DNA of 64,000 nucleotides from Falciphora oryzae (taxonomy: Eukaryota; Ascomycota; Sordariomycetes; Magnaporthales; Magnaporthaceae), in contig JNVV01000007.1 in NCBI GenBank assembly GCA_000733355.1, forward strand, positions 1 to 64,000, in the 5' to 3' direction. Under the pieces are notes generated by a model that saw nothing but the letters and a program-made list of their open reading frames with translations, was not told the origin of the DNA and searched no databases. A program made the translations under genes and the position numbers. Below are positions 45,811-57,424 of the stretch, one piece after another. The first letter of the stretch is position 1; each line of letters begins with the position of its first letter.

Positions 45811-47017
45811 ATGGCAGCAGGCTCCTCGTCCTCCGACGCCAAATCTCCGCAAAAGAGCAACGGCTCTTCGGCGCCAAGCCCAGACCCTCCCCTTGCCGCC
45901 AGGGCCATTGAGTCGGAGCTGGCCAAGGTGCGTACGAGCAGGACAGCAACCTCGAGGCGCGCAGGATGGGTGATGCGCGGTCTGCAATTTGCAGCGTGCA
46001 GCTGTGGGCAAAGGCCGCAACAGAGGCTAACCAAACAATAACGCCGCGTGTTCGGCCGGGCGGCATGACCCCCAACCATCAGGCCTTACAAGATCTTGAT
46101 AGGTACGCTCCCGGCGGGGACCCACCGCCTCCATTTAGCCTTTCTTTCCCATCCATGGCCTTTCCCCTTTCACAAACATAGCAAAGTCAGAATGGCACCA
46201 TTTTGTAAATTTTGTAACACCTTCCATCCCCTCCCCCCCTGTTATATCCCACGGACTGGGGGTGTGTGCATGTGCCACATTTCCGGACCCTGATTTTTCC
46301 TCTTTCTCTTTTTTTGCTCTCTTCCTCTCTGCCGTTCCGTTTCTCCCCTCATTTTCTTGCCGGATCCGCCAGCCCTTTGCGCCCACTCCTTCGAATCAAT
46401 CCCCTACGCCCACTCGCTCCCAGGACCTCCCCCAGCTGAAGAGGGGCGCTCATCCCTTCTCGCCACCAATCTCCTCGCCATCCTTGCTCGGACGGGACCT
46501 CCCTCGTGGCTCGGATGAGTGGGGAGTCACGCCAGAAAAGCCCGTGTGTGTGTCGTGTCTGCGTCCCGCATGGATTGGCTGCCGGCTGCTGCTCTGCTGG
46601 ATGGATCCATCCGTCCAATCTGCTCTCATCCACAACATGCGCGGGCTTCGCTACGTAATGGCCCGCACGGGTGTCCAGCCCTTTTTGCTCCAAGCTTATC
46701 AAGTGTCGGGCTCACGGCAAAGAGAAGAGACGCGGGCCATTTCGGCCGCCTCTTATTTGAGCATCTCGATCCCTGGGTCGACTCTGCTCCTTGGCATGGC
46801 TAACTTCAATTTTGTTTTTCGCTTCTCCAGAGGCGAGAAGGCTGCTTCGTCGCTGGAGAACGATCTGTCCAGACTGGAGGCGAGGCTGGATGAGATCCTG
46901 GCTGGTCTCGATCCCGAGGTCATCAAGGCTATCGACGCAACCGACGCACCGCCGGCGGCCCAAGAGCCAGAGCCGGAGCCAATGCCAATGCCCAAGGACG
47001 ACGGGAGCAAGAAATAG
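45811..47017 (+). CDS. small coiled-coil protein of unknown function
   Basis: Three exons are inferred: 45811-45927, a 20-nt microexon 46083-46102, and 46831-47017, giving 107 residues. The N-terminal 27 residues are Ser-rich and disordered. A helical, heptad-like centre follows (ARAIESELAKALQDLDRG, then EKAASSLENDLSRLEARLDE), leading to ILAGLDPEVIKAIDATDAPP and an acidic Glu/Pro tail. The microexon (ALQDLD plus part of Arg) is needed to keep the third exon in frame, and all junctions fit: AAG|GTGCGT, CATCAG|GCC, AG|GTACGC and a CTAAC branch with CTCCAG acceptor. The second intron, 728 bp, is the longest in the window. I do not recognise the family; size and shape suggest a subunit of a small coiled-coil complex. 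An in-frame ATG at 45685 could extend the N-terminus. Confidence 0.75.
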
Positions 47018-47698
47018 AGGATTTGATGCGTCTGCAACACTCGCCTGGCCTTGTTGCCTGGTTGCTCGTGGCGCCCCGCTCGATGAGCATGTGTCGCCGT
47101 GGTTTCTGAACATATTTTTAGACAACCAGTCCTGGTCCCGGTCGCTCGGGACCCGCGAGGCCAGGCCCCCTGGAAGAGAAAACCATCCTCTGCTGTCATG
47201 ACTCGTGATGTACACGTGATAATTGCAGCCGGGACAGTCCAGCCAAGTTTTGATGGGCCAAAGGAGACGTGTAAGAAATGAGGAAGAGAAACAAGAAAAC
47301 AAGAAATTACCATCGTGGCAACAAGCGCCGCGCCATTACATGGTATCAAATCCCTGGACATGAGGAAAAACGAAGGCGATGAAAGGGGTAGGTGCCGACG
47401 GAAAGTCGACCAACCACGAATATCCCGGTCGACCCAAGGCCAACGTCGTCCATAGGCTCTATGCCCTCGACAAAAGCAAACTCGCAAACCAAAGTATCAC
47501 CAGACATACCTATCGATAGCGAGAGAGGTATATAAAAGGGGAGAAAAGAGAAGAACAACCAAGAGTTTAAAACATGTATCCCGCACCTCATAATTCATCC
47601 CAGTTTCAGTGTCAATGTCTCGTACATGGCGAGAGCGTCTATAGCCAAGTCAAACCAACGGTTACATGGCGAGAAATAAAAGACCGCCTCTTACTCAT
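47018..47698. other. convergent 3' region, coiled-coil gene / BRN1
   Basis: 681 bp between converging stops. It should hold both 3' UTRs. Nothing else is supported. Confidence 0.6.
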
Positions 47699-50622
47699 TC
47701 AGTCGCCACCCTCTGTTATCTCCGCGGTCCAGTCCTTGCGGATCTCGAGCTCCGAAAGGTCCTCGGTCTTTTCGATGATGAGTCCCTTTTCGTTTGCCAG
47801 GTGCAGGACGCAGATAAAGCAGAAGCTCGTTGAGATGTCGTCCATGACCGTCTTGGGGTACACCTTCTGCAGGTTATTCATCACATCGGTGAACTTCAGT
47901 GTCGGCTCCTCCTTGGCAGGGCCAGCAGCTCCGGCGGCTTCGGCTGCATCAGGAGGCGGCGTGAGCAATCTAGATTTTTCAGGGGCCTGTTTTTTGCATG
48001 CAAACGAGATTCGTTAGCAACTGCATCACGCTCGTCACGGAATGATAAGCGACAAGAAGAGGGAAAGGGTTAGTCACATTATCCAATGCCTCAAGGCCCA
48101 TGCCCTTCCACATCTCCTCCTTCAGCCTCCTGACGTCGACTTTTTTGGCGACTCGCGCATATTGCACGTACTCGGGCCGCACCCGCCTGCTCTGCGTGAC
48201 CAACATGGTGCCAAATGCCAGGTCGGCCGGGTTCGTAACCGTCAGGCCGTTGAAGGCGGTCCCAAAGGCGTCCGTGACTCCCGGGTCGCCAAGCATGGCC
48301 CCGTCGACGCCGGGCGAGAAGTGCTCGCGAGCGTCGGCGAACTCGTCCATGTCGTCTTCGTCCCCGCCGGCGAACGGGAGGCCGTCGTCGAAGAAGTTGG
48401 CATCGTAGTCGCCCTGCGGCAGCCCCGTGTCGTCGCCTGAGCGCTCTGTTGACTGCATCAATGGCGCTTTTTGGGACGCCCAGAACGCCTCATCCATGTG
48501 GCCCTCAGGCACGTCGCTTTGCTGCTGCTCGTGCGCATTGCCAAAGACACCGCCGCCGCCGCCGGCGCCAAGTCTCCGCTTGCGGCCGAGGCGCGCTTTA
48601 GGCTTGAGGAACAGCGACAACAGCTGTTTGGAGTTGAAGTGTTTATCATCGGGAATGAGGTTGCGCGATTTGGACTTCCAGTCCTTCTTTGGCATCGAAA
48701 TGGCTGCGTTGCTCGACGCCTGGGTATAGATGACGTCGCCGAGAGCAGGATCGAGCGGCGATAAGAAATCGATCTCGAAAGCCTCCTTCTCCTTCCGCTG
48801 CCGTGCGGGAGCGGCCGGCTTGTTGACGTCCTTAATCTTGCGGATCCTCCAATGCTCAGCGCTGGTCCAGTTCTTCTGAAGAGCCTGGTCGAAGTAGCTG
48901 AGGATGTCCTCATGCACCTTGTCCTCCTTTTGGGCGTGCGACATGGACACGACGAAATCGCCCTCACCCTTGTCGAGCATATCGACACCGTCCCCGACGG
49001 CGCCGTCATCGCCGAGCCCGGCGTCAAAGACACGCATCTGGGGCTCCAAGGCCGCCTCCCGTGCCCAAGCCTCACCGCCCTCGCCAAAGTTGACGTTGAC
49101 CTCGCCCAGATCAAAACCGCCAAGACCTTCGTCATCGTCGAATCCAAGAGGGTTGTCATCGTCGATGTACATGCCCGACCTGTCTCCCACTCCGTCAGGG
49201 CCCGGGGTCTTATCCTTATCCGAGTCTTGTCTCCAGTCCTCGGGTGCACGGAGAAATGGGATGTCCATGGTGCCAGAAGGGTCCCCGAGATCGAATGTTT
49301 TGAGCGAAGGGCAGACGTCGAACTCGTCCAGGCGAGCGAGCTCGGGAAAGAAGCGCGCGCCCAGCGCGCCGACATCGATCTCGACGTCCTCATAGTCGTC
49401 CTCCTTGGCAGGGGCGGGGGCGGCGGACTCAGCTTCTCCAGCCTCCTCGACATCTAGTCCAGTGTCGTCACCCCCGTCCACCGCCCCGCTTCTCCTGACT
49501 CCCGAGGTGTCGTTTGTGTCGTCGCTGCTGTCGAAAACAATACGGCCATGGGTATCGATCATGAGGTGGTTGAGAAGCAGGCCCTTGGCTCCGCCCTCGT
49601 CAAAGTCGGCCGATGCCTTTTTGAACAAGGGGTCCACGGCGAACTCTAGCTCGAGCTTCTTCAGCTGAAGAGACGCGAAAGAAGGCGCAAGCGTTGCCTC
49701 AGCCGATCGCGTCTGTCCGGGTGAGGTGGGACATGTTAGTTCGTGCTGGTTGTTCAACGTTGGTGCGCCCCTAGCTCCTCAGGGGGCTGCGAGGCGCCGC
49801 GTACCTTTTTCTTGGGCTTCTTGATGACGTTGCCATCCTCATCCACCTCGTCTTCTGCCCCGCTGTCTTCGGCGTCACCTTCGGCCCTCTTGTTTTTGCT
49901 GTCGCGGCTGTCTGCGAGGCCACTGAGGAGCTTTCCGGTCTCCTCGGCTACGCTGTCGACTCTGCTGGTGTAGATCTTGACGCAGCCGTCGAGGGTGCAG
50001 CTCGCCTTCTGGAAGTTGACGCCGTCGCCCTCCTTGAGCAGCGACATGTCGTGGAAGTAGTCGATCAGGGCAAAGTTCCACGAGTTGGCCTGGTTGATCT
50101 TGTTGTCGGTTGCCATCTTCATCCACTCCTCGAAGTTGGCCAGGATGGGCACGCGCTTCATAGGCGTGACGGCGCTCCCGCCAACCACGAAGCCGTCATC
50201 GTCGACGATCATGGGCTCCTTGCCGCTGGCGCTGGCGCGGGAGCGGGGAGTGCGAGGGTCCGAGCCGGGCGAGGAGTTGGCATTCTCGAGGTCCTCCAGC
50301 CTGATGCTGACAGATCGCTTCGAGGGCGTTGCGGCGGCAGCCTTGAGCTGGTTGATCTGGGCTTCATGGAGGGCCTGGCGCGAGTGCATGCGCTGAGCCT
50401 TCTCCTGCGCATCGTCATTGAGGGGGATCCTACGAGCTGGTGGGTTAGCTGGCTGGTCCCTGCCCGCGCGCCCAGGAGGCGGCGCACGCTGTTTTCGCAT
50501 GCGGGAGAGGAGAGGCCTCACTTTACGGGCGACTTGAAGGGAGACTGTGATATAGACCCGGAGACCTGTCTGCTGGTGCTCCGTCTGCTGCTGCTGCGCG
50601 ACACCTGCGTGACGCGGGGCAT
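47699..50622 (-). CDS. BRN1: condensin complex subunit 2 (Brn1/CAP-H kleisin)
   Basis: Brn1 is the kleisin that bridges the Smc2 and Smc4 heads and binds the HEAT subunits in condensin, compacting chromosomes in mitosis. Four exons on the minus strand (50622-50522, 50429-49805, 49712-48078, 47986-47699) give 882 residues. A Ser/Arg-rich start is followed by the N-terminal kleisin domain (about 130-215: PILANFEEWMKMATDNKINQ, NSWNFALIDYFHDMSLLKEG). Next comes the block EATLAPSFASLQLKKLELEF with DPLFKKASADFDEGGAKGLL, and a long acidic middle. Blocks near YVQYARVAKKVDVRRLKEEM mark the start of the C-terminal part, and the winged-helix Smc2-binding domain is KFTDVMNNLQKVYPKTVMDD followed by FCFICVLHLANEKGL. 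SPR/TPR motifs near the N-terminus (SPFKSPVK, TPRSRAS, TPMKR) would suit CDK control. Frame and phases agree at every junction. Confidence 0.96.
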
Positions 50623-51861
50623 TTTGGTAGCGACGAGGGGAATGGCGGTGACGGGGCAGTTTACCGCATCGATAGTAGGTGCTTGCAATCCTGTTTTATT
50701 TTGATTTTCCTTGTCCTGCAATTTTTCCTGTCCCTCTCGCTGTCTCTTTTGTGAGGGCGGGGTTTGCGGCGGTCGCGGTTTTTGGTTGCCCGTCGAGCCG
50801 TGGTCGGGTTCCTAATTGAAAGTAAACAAACATCAAATTGGCTCAGCCCAGCGGTTTCGTCCGATGGCCGCCGCCACATCAAAACCCGCACGTTTCCTCG
50901 CTTCGGCTCCGAATGGCCACGCGCCCCCGCTCGGCCGCAGCGCACCTCCACAGCAAGACTGATAATTTGACAGTGACAGGGTGGTGGGCCCCAGCCACGC
51001 CGACGTCGACGCCACGGGCCACTTGGACTTGGGATCGTCCAGCGTTGGAGTCAACGATCAATTAGGTTAGAACAAATGTCGAACCGGGTGGCTGCCCGCG
51101 CCGACTCCGTCTGGAGCGTGCTCCCGCCGGAGAAGCTGCTGGCGAATAAAGGATGGGCCCAAACCGGCCGTCCACCGTTCCAGATACAGCGCCGCCCTTC
51201 TTGATTGACTTCCTTGGTTTTCGCCCCGTGCAACCCTCCCACCGTCCCGTCGTCACTGACTGCACCCCTCTTGAAACCCGCGGTCTGGCCTGCTCCAGAG
51301 CTTTGGCCTGCTGTCCGCGTCGTGTGCTGGCCACCCGTCGCAGTTCCGCAAACGCTGGAAACGCTCGTTGATGCGGCAGCTTCCGTCCCATATTTAAACA
51401 CGAACTGCCCCGAGTCAGGCCTAGCGACTCGAACACTGTCGGAGGCCAAGTCATCCACCACCGCCTCTTCAGCCCCTGTTAACTTGCCGTCCACGCAACC
51501 GAAAACGGCATCTTTCAATAACCTCCTTGGCTGCTTAGCGACTTATTTTACCTACGGCTGCTTGGCCGCTTAGCCTCTCGACGCCGAGTGCGAGTTCCTG
51601 GCCGCCGAGTGTTCGATCGCCCCCTTCAAAGACACCGCCCCATCGCATGCTCCCAACCTGCGCACCCATCCATCTGCCTGCCCTTGTCTTCCTGGGCTCC
51701 ATCCAGCAGCGCGCCCCCTAAGGTCCGTGATGACCTGACATCATGCTTTCCAAACCGTCGAGGGCTGCAGCAACAGAAACATCGACAAGCTCGGCGGTGC
51801 GCATGGACCCCGTGACGAGCACGCGACACTACCCACCATCAGCGCTGCTGCCGTCGTCGCC
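50623..51861. promoter_or_regulatory. divergent promoter region, BRN1 / cation exchanger
   Basis: 1.24 kb between two divergent start codons, containing both promoters. The exchanger side carries two upstream ATGs with short frames (51730-51738 and 51743-51949). No other gene is supported. Confidence 0.55.
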
Positions 51862-51949
51862 ATGGCCACACTGCCATCGCGGAGGCCAAGGCCAAGCAGG
51901 GCCAAGCTCGGCTCAAGGTTGGGCAGGCCCTTCTACACCTCGACCCTGA
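51743..51949 (+). promoter_or_regulatory. upstream ORF overlapping the exchanger start
   Basis: ATG at 51743 opens a 68-codon frame in a different reading frame that runs 88 nt past the exchanger's own ATG (51862). A three-codon frame (ATG-ACC-TGA, 51730-51738) precedes it. If transcription starts upstream, ribosomes would have to scan past both. The peptide resembles nothing known and is unlikely to be a product in itself. Confidence 0.45.
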
Positions 51950-54900
51950 TTATCACGCTGCTCGCGACGTATGCGCTGTTTGTGCGCCTCGCCGGAGTGT
52001 CCGGCCCCCGCCAGCCGTCGCCGCTGCGCGCCCGGGCCGAGGACACCGAGTGCCGGCTCGTCCACCTGGCCAAGGACCAATGCGCCTTCGTGCTTGCCCA
52101 CTGCCAAGAGGACGAGGCTGGGCTGTTGTCCTATCTTACCTTGTACTATTGCGACCTGGCGCACGCCCAGCTCTTCGCCTTCGCCCTGCTCACCGCCTGG
52201 CTGGGCCTGCTCTTCACCACCATCGGCATCGCCGCGAGTGACTTTTTCAGCGTCAACCTTAGCACTATTGCCAACATCCTGGGCCTGAGCGAGAGCCTTG
52301 CCGGCGTCACCTTCCTGGCCTTTGGCAATGGCTCTCCGGATGTCTTCAGCACTTTCGCGGCCATGGGCTCCAACAGCGGCAGCATGGCTGTAGGCGAGCT
52401 GATCGGCGCCGCCGGCTTTATCACCGCCGTCGTTGCCGGCTCCATGGCTCTGGTGCGGGAGTTCAAGGTCACCAAGCGGACTTTTGTGCGCGATGTTTGC
52501 TTCTTCATCTTCGCGGTAACTTTCTCCATGATTTTCCTTGCCGATGGCAACCTGCATCTCTGGGAATGCTGCGTCATGGTTTCGTTTTACCTCTTCTACG
52601 TCCTCATGGTCGTCACCTGGCACTGGTTCTCGACACGCCGCAAGAGGAGGCGGCAGAGGGAGGCGGCCGCCCGCGCACACTTTTTCGGGCCCACTGGTGA
52701 GCCTTCGGACGAGCTCGAGCCCTACAGGGACGACGACGGAGACGACGATGGTGATGACACAGATCCCGTAGGCGCACGCACGAGTCGTGCTGCCTCGGAC
52801 GCCACGCTTGACATCAGCGCCCTTGAACGGGCGGGGCCGCGGATAGCGGTCGGTGATGTCGGCACCCCCGAGGACGAAGATGATATCGATCGGGACATGC
52901 ACGTGGCCGCCGAGGTGACCAACAGCATGCGCATCAACCGGCCCCGCGGCTCGAGGAGTAATACTGCTCTGGGTCAAATCAGACCGAGCTTCGTTGGGGC
53001 GCTCGAGTTCCGGTCGGTGCTCGCGTCGCTGCAAAGGGCGAGCAGCACGTCGGGCAACGTGCGGCTGGAGTCGATGCATTCCAGGGGGCACTCGGAGAAC
53101 ATAGACCGGGCATCTGTTGCCCGGCTGACGCTGCAGGAGCCGGCGTGTTTCGATTGGCCGTCCCTCCCGCGCGATGGAAGCTCTTCGGCAGGGCGAGACA
53201 GGGCTCGATCCCACGGTAACCTCCCACTGGACTGGAGCTTTCCCGGGGCACCCACGGCGCCCGCAATAGTGATGGAGTCGCCAACGACTCCGCTCTCCCC
53301 CACAGACGCCGGCCTGCGGTTGGGTAGTGAAACGCCCCTGCAGCCTGGCCCGTCGGGTGCCCCTAAGGATGGCACCCTCGCGCCGCCGCCCGCCGACATG
53401 CACCTGCGCCCGCCCGCCTATGACGCCGAGGCTCATATGTCCGAGAGCACTGCGGTAGCATCGCCAGCGAGCCTCAGTCTCCAAATCCCAAGCCCTCAGC
53501 CGCAGTCGAGTGGCTATTCTTCGCCTTCGCTCTCGCCGTTTCCCATGTTGTCTGAGTCACCGATGCCCATGACTCCCAACACGCACTCGCCCCTGATCAC
53601 CGCTCAAGCATCTCCTTTTGCGGTCAATGAGGCGTATTTTGGTCTCGAGATCCAAGAGCGCCGCTCCAAGCCTGTCCGGTGGTGGCCTTATTCGGTCCTC
53701 CCTCCTCCACAGGTGGTGAGTAACACGCTCTTCCCGACTCTCCAGGGCTGGGCAGACAAATCCATATGGGACAAGTTTGTCAGCCTCATTTCTGTGCCGA
53801 GCATCTTCTTGCTTGTGATCACACTCCCCGTGGTTGAAACCGAGGTTCCGGGCATTGATGACCCCGAAGACGACTTGGCCATTGACCGGCCCCGCCTTGG
53901 AGGGTCGGGCCTGACCGTCAACGCTGACTCGATCGAGCGCCGTGCGTCAATCGAGCCCGAGACAGAGTGGGAGCGATATCGACGGAACAGCCGCGATGCA
54001 CGTCAGTCTGAACACACAACTCCCCTGATCTCATCTGGACTGGGGCCACCCCTACTTGTGGTGCCCGATATAGGCTCAGCCGGCGGGGCGGGAGGCGCCG
54101 GGCTCTCGCCGCAAGTGGCCAAGAAGGACCAACACTCCCCACGACTGGCTTCCGGTAGCGACACGCTGGCAAGCGACGACATGTTGGGGTGGAACCGCTG
54201 GCTCGTGTGCGTGCAGATCTTCACTGGGCCTCTGTTCACGGTCTTGATTGTGTGGGCCAACATGCTGGAGGACTTGGAGCATCCCGGCAAGGCGCTGGTA
54301 AAAATGCTCCTCTGCTCGTTGTTGCTCTCTCTTGTGCTCCTGGCGTTCATGCTCTCGACAACGTCGCCAGATGTGCGACCGCGCTACCACTTCCTGTTCT
54401 GCTTCCTCGGATTCATCATTAGCGTTGCATGGATCTCGACGGTGGCGGGCGAGGTTGTTGGGGTACTCAAGACGCTTGGTGTCGTCCTCGGCATCTCTGA
54501 GGCGATCCTCGGACTGACCATATTTGCCGTCGGGAACTCTCTGGGTGATCTAGTCGCCGACATCACGGTCGCGCGGCTTGGCTACCCAGTGATGGCACTG
54601 TAAGTCGATGGCACCCATGTCCCTTTCTATACCTTTTACTCCCGTTCCCTGGATATGTTTGGGCTGACGTGTATGAAACGACATAGATCCGCGTGTTTCG
54701 GCGGGCCGATGCTCAACATTCTTCTGGGAGTTGGAATAGGGGGCGCCTGGATGACGATCAAGGCGGCCAACGAGAGCCACAGCAAACACCCAGACAGGCC
54801 GCTGAAGTACAAGCCGTACCACATCCAGGTCGGGGGCACGCTCATTGTGTCAGCCTTTACCGTGCTTCTGACTCTGATATTCCTGCTCATCGCCGTTCCG

Positions 54901-55026
54901 ACCAACAAGTGGATCATGAGCAGGAAGATCGGCTTCAGCCTGATTGGGATCTGGAGCATCAGCACCATGATCAATCTGATTGTCGAGATGACCGGGGCTT
55001 GGGCAGAGATTGCTCAGGGCGCCTGA
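51862..55026 (+). CDS. sodium/calcium (cation/Ca2+) exchanger family membrane protein
   Basis: Member of the Na+/Ca2+ exchanger superfamily, closest in layout to fungal YDL206W-like proteins and animal NCLX/CCX exchangers, which move Ca2+ (or Mn2+) across internal membranes against Na+ or H+. Exons 51862-54599 and 54687-55026 give 1025 residues. A signal-anchor helix (about 27-50) precedes a short lumenal Cys-containing region (TECRLVHLAKDQCAFVLAHC). The first helix bundle holds the alpha-1 motif FLAFGNGSPDVFSTFAAM (about 150-167). A long cytosolic loop (about 265-640) is Ser/Pro/Asp-rich. The second bundle has alpha-2: AVGNSLGDLVADITVARLGY plus ALSACFGGPMLNILLGVGIG, split by the 87-bp intron. 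Both GN/S-D cores are intact, so it should be active. Location (vacuole, ER or mitochondrion) cannot be told. Confidence 0.93.
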
Positions 55027-55706
55027 TGACGGATCAGCCGATGGCACAGACAAGTGGCTGTCGGCAGCCGGTTTCTCCAGCACACACTATTGAATCATTG
55101 TTCGTAATGTATCAATTACCCATATGCAAGCAGGGGTATATATTATAAGTCATGCAGCAGTCGGTACAACAACAGGCGCTCGGCCGCTGAGTCATCTACA
55201 ATACATAGAATGGAAGCGTTAGAATTACTCGCGAGAACAATCCATCCAATTCCCATGAGTGCCGCGATATCTGATCTGATGGTGTGGATACCTGGCTCGG
55301 ACCGGTGAGATCCTGAGTCTCAGACGAGTTGCTGGTAGGACAAAGCCAATCGTGCGGCCAGCTCCGCCTGCGGTTCCTCCTGGTGGGGGCGGGGCTCTTG
55401 CCATCCAACCGCTGAAGTGCTGTTGTGCACGCATCCCGTTGTGAGGGGCACCCACCACGGTACCAAGCTCAAGCAATGGAAGCTTGGTATGGAGGGGAAG
55501 GCCCCATTGAGCGACACCGACATTGAATTGGACGAGGAAGGGGTCCATTACTCAGGTCGGGCTGTTATACATCGCCAAAAGCTCCGACCCTGACCGCCTC
55601 GTCCCCGCGCCGTCCTCCAACAGAAAAAAAACAGCCTAGATTTCCTTGCTTACTCCTCGAACCCCGATCACCCCCCTTGGTCGACACAGCTAAAAAAAAA
55701 AAAAAA
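55027..55706. other. intergenic region, exchanger / SEC53
   Basis: 680 bp between tandem plus-strand genes: 3' UTR of the exchanger and promoter/leader of SEC53. It ends in fifteen consecutive A immediately before the SEC53 ATG. Confidence 0.6.
55692..55706 (+). repeat. poly(A) run abutting the SEC53 start codon
   Basis: Fifteen A run straight into the start codon (A of ATG is 55707), so the probable mRNA leader ends in an A tract at the initiation site. Confidence 0.85.
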
Positions 55707-56631
55707 ATGGCGTACCCATCTCTGGACCAGCGGCCGCTCAAGGACACCATCTGCCTGTTCGACGTCGACGGCACCCTGACGCCCGCCCGCCAGGATGTCA
55801 CGCCCGAGGTCCTCGACATGCTCGCGCGGCTTCGGCAGAAGTGCGCCATCGGCTTCGTGGGCGGCTCGAACCTGCCCAAGCAGCAGGAGCAGCTGGGCAC
55901 GGCCGACGTCAACGTCACGTCGCTCTTCGACTTTTGCTTCCCCGAGAACGGCCTGACGGCCTTCAAGAGCGGCGAGCCGCTGCCGTCGACCAGCTTCATC
56001 GAGTGGATCGGCGAGGGCAAGTACAAGGAGCTGGCGAGCTTCATCCTGCACTACATCGCCGACCTCGACATCCCCGTCAAGCGGGGGACCTTTATCGAGT
56101 TCCGCAACGGCATGATCAACGTCTCGCCCGTCGGCCGCAACGCCTCGCACCAGGAGCGCAAGGACTTCCTCGCCTACGACGACGTGCACCAGGTCCGCGC
56201 CAAGTTTGTCGAGAAGCTCAAGGAGAAGTTTGGCCACTTTGGCCTCACGTGAGTTTTTTTTTTTTTTTTTTTTTTTTTTCCCCTCTCTTCTTGCTTTCTA
56301 CCTCTTCTGTTATAGCCCCTCCAAGAATAACCCACGAAATCTGACTTTTGCCAACCCTGAACACCAAAAAAACAACAGCTTCTCCATCGGCGGCGAGATC
56401 TCCTTCGACGTCTTCCCCAAGGGCTGGGACAAGACCTACTGCCTGAACCACCTCGAGAACGAGGCCAAGAAGGCCGGCGGCATCACCTACACCACCATCC
56501 ACTTCTTTGGCGACAAGACCATGCCCGGCGGCAACGACTACGAGATCTTCTCCGACTCCAGGACCGTCGGCCACACCGTCACCTCGCCCGACGACACCAT
56601 GGCCGAGCTCAAGAAGCTCTTCGACCTGTGA
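55707..56631 (+). CDS. SEC53: phosphomannomutase Sec53 (PMM)
   Basis: PMM converts mannose-6-phosphate to mannose-1-phosphate, the precursor of GDP-mannose for N- and O-glycosylation, GPI anchors and cell-wall mannan; it is cytosolic. Two exons (55707-56248, 56379-56631) give 264 residues, normal for eukaryotic PMMs. The HAD motif [10 protein letters not shown] carries the nucleophile Asp19 and general acid/base Asp21. Further family blocks: [89 protein letters not shown] and [10 protein letters not shown]. The 130-bp intron contains a 26-nt poly(T) just after the GTGAGT donor. Confidence 0.98.
56254..56279. repeat. poly(T) tract inside the SEC53 intron
   Basis: Twenty-six T begin five nucleotides after the 5' splice site. 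This position is unusual, because pyrimidine tracts normally lie next to the 3' splice site. Confidence 0.85.
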
Positions 56632-57424
56632 GTTGGGAGCCTAGCAAGGAGAAAGAGAAATTCCACAATAGAAAAAAAAGAACAGGATATCATTTTACGA
56701 CGGAACCCGGTGCGTGGTGCATTATGTGTGCGGTATAGCGAAATCACGATCACTGCGATACTCAAGCCGGCTTAGAAGATGCAGGGTAAAATTAGAGATG
56801 CGTGTGGGAGGAAGGCTCTGAGATTTCCATAGGCGTTGTTGTTACCCTAGATGGAGTTTGATGATGATACCAAAAAGGAATGCGCCAGTCTCGAAAGGGG
56901 ACGCCACAGGCCTAAAATGTTGCTCTAATGTCCCCAGACTATCATGTGAAAGGAGCCAACAAGAATAAAAAGATGAAAGCTGAAGACGAGCAGTCACATA
57001 CACACAGCGCCTCGGGCCCGAATAATACAAGGTTCAATAACAGACTGGTTGGTCATAAGCTAAGCTACCTACCAAAGGAACGCAAACTTATGTATAAATC
57101 CACCTCGCTAATCGCATCTAGCTAAGAACATGGCAAGACAGACACGATTGACAGTTGAAGTACTGTGGGGTAGGTTGGGGAGAGTACAGCGGCAGAACTG
57201 GCATGATGTAGATGGGATATATGTGGTAGATAGATGGAAGGCGGCCGCGCGCCGCGACAAGGGATACGCACAAAAAATGAGGCCGTCAAGCAGCTATCAA
57301 CCCAGGAAAAAAGAGACGATATAGAAAAATAAAAGCAATAAATAGGAACAGATGTAGGGAATTGGTGGGGAAAATAGCAAACAGCAGACAGATGCCAAGG
57401 AGGAATATTGCTCGACGGTAACTT
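56632..57424. other. convergent 3' region, SEC53 / PhoD-WW gene
   Basis: 793 bp between converging stops, AT-richer than the flanking genes, with 3' UTRs only. No open frame of note. Confidence 0.6.

Noticed and set aside
51913..53484. 523-codon minus-strand frame opposite the cation exchanger
   Set aside because: Mirror of the exchanger's GC-rich codons; composition is not protein-like.
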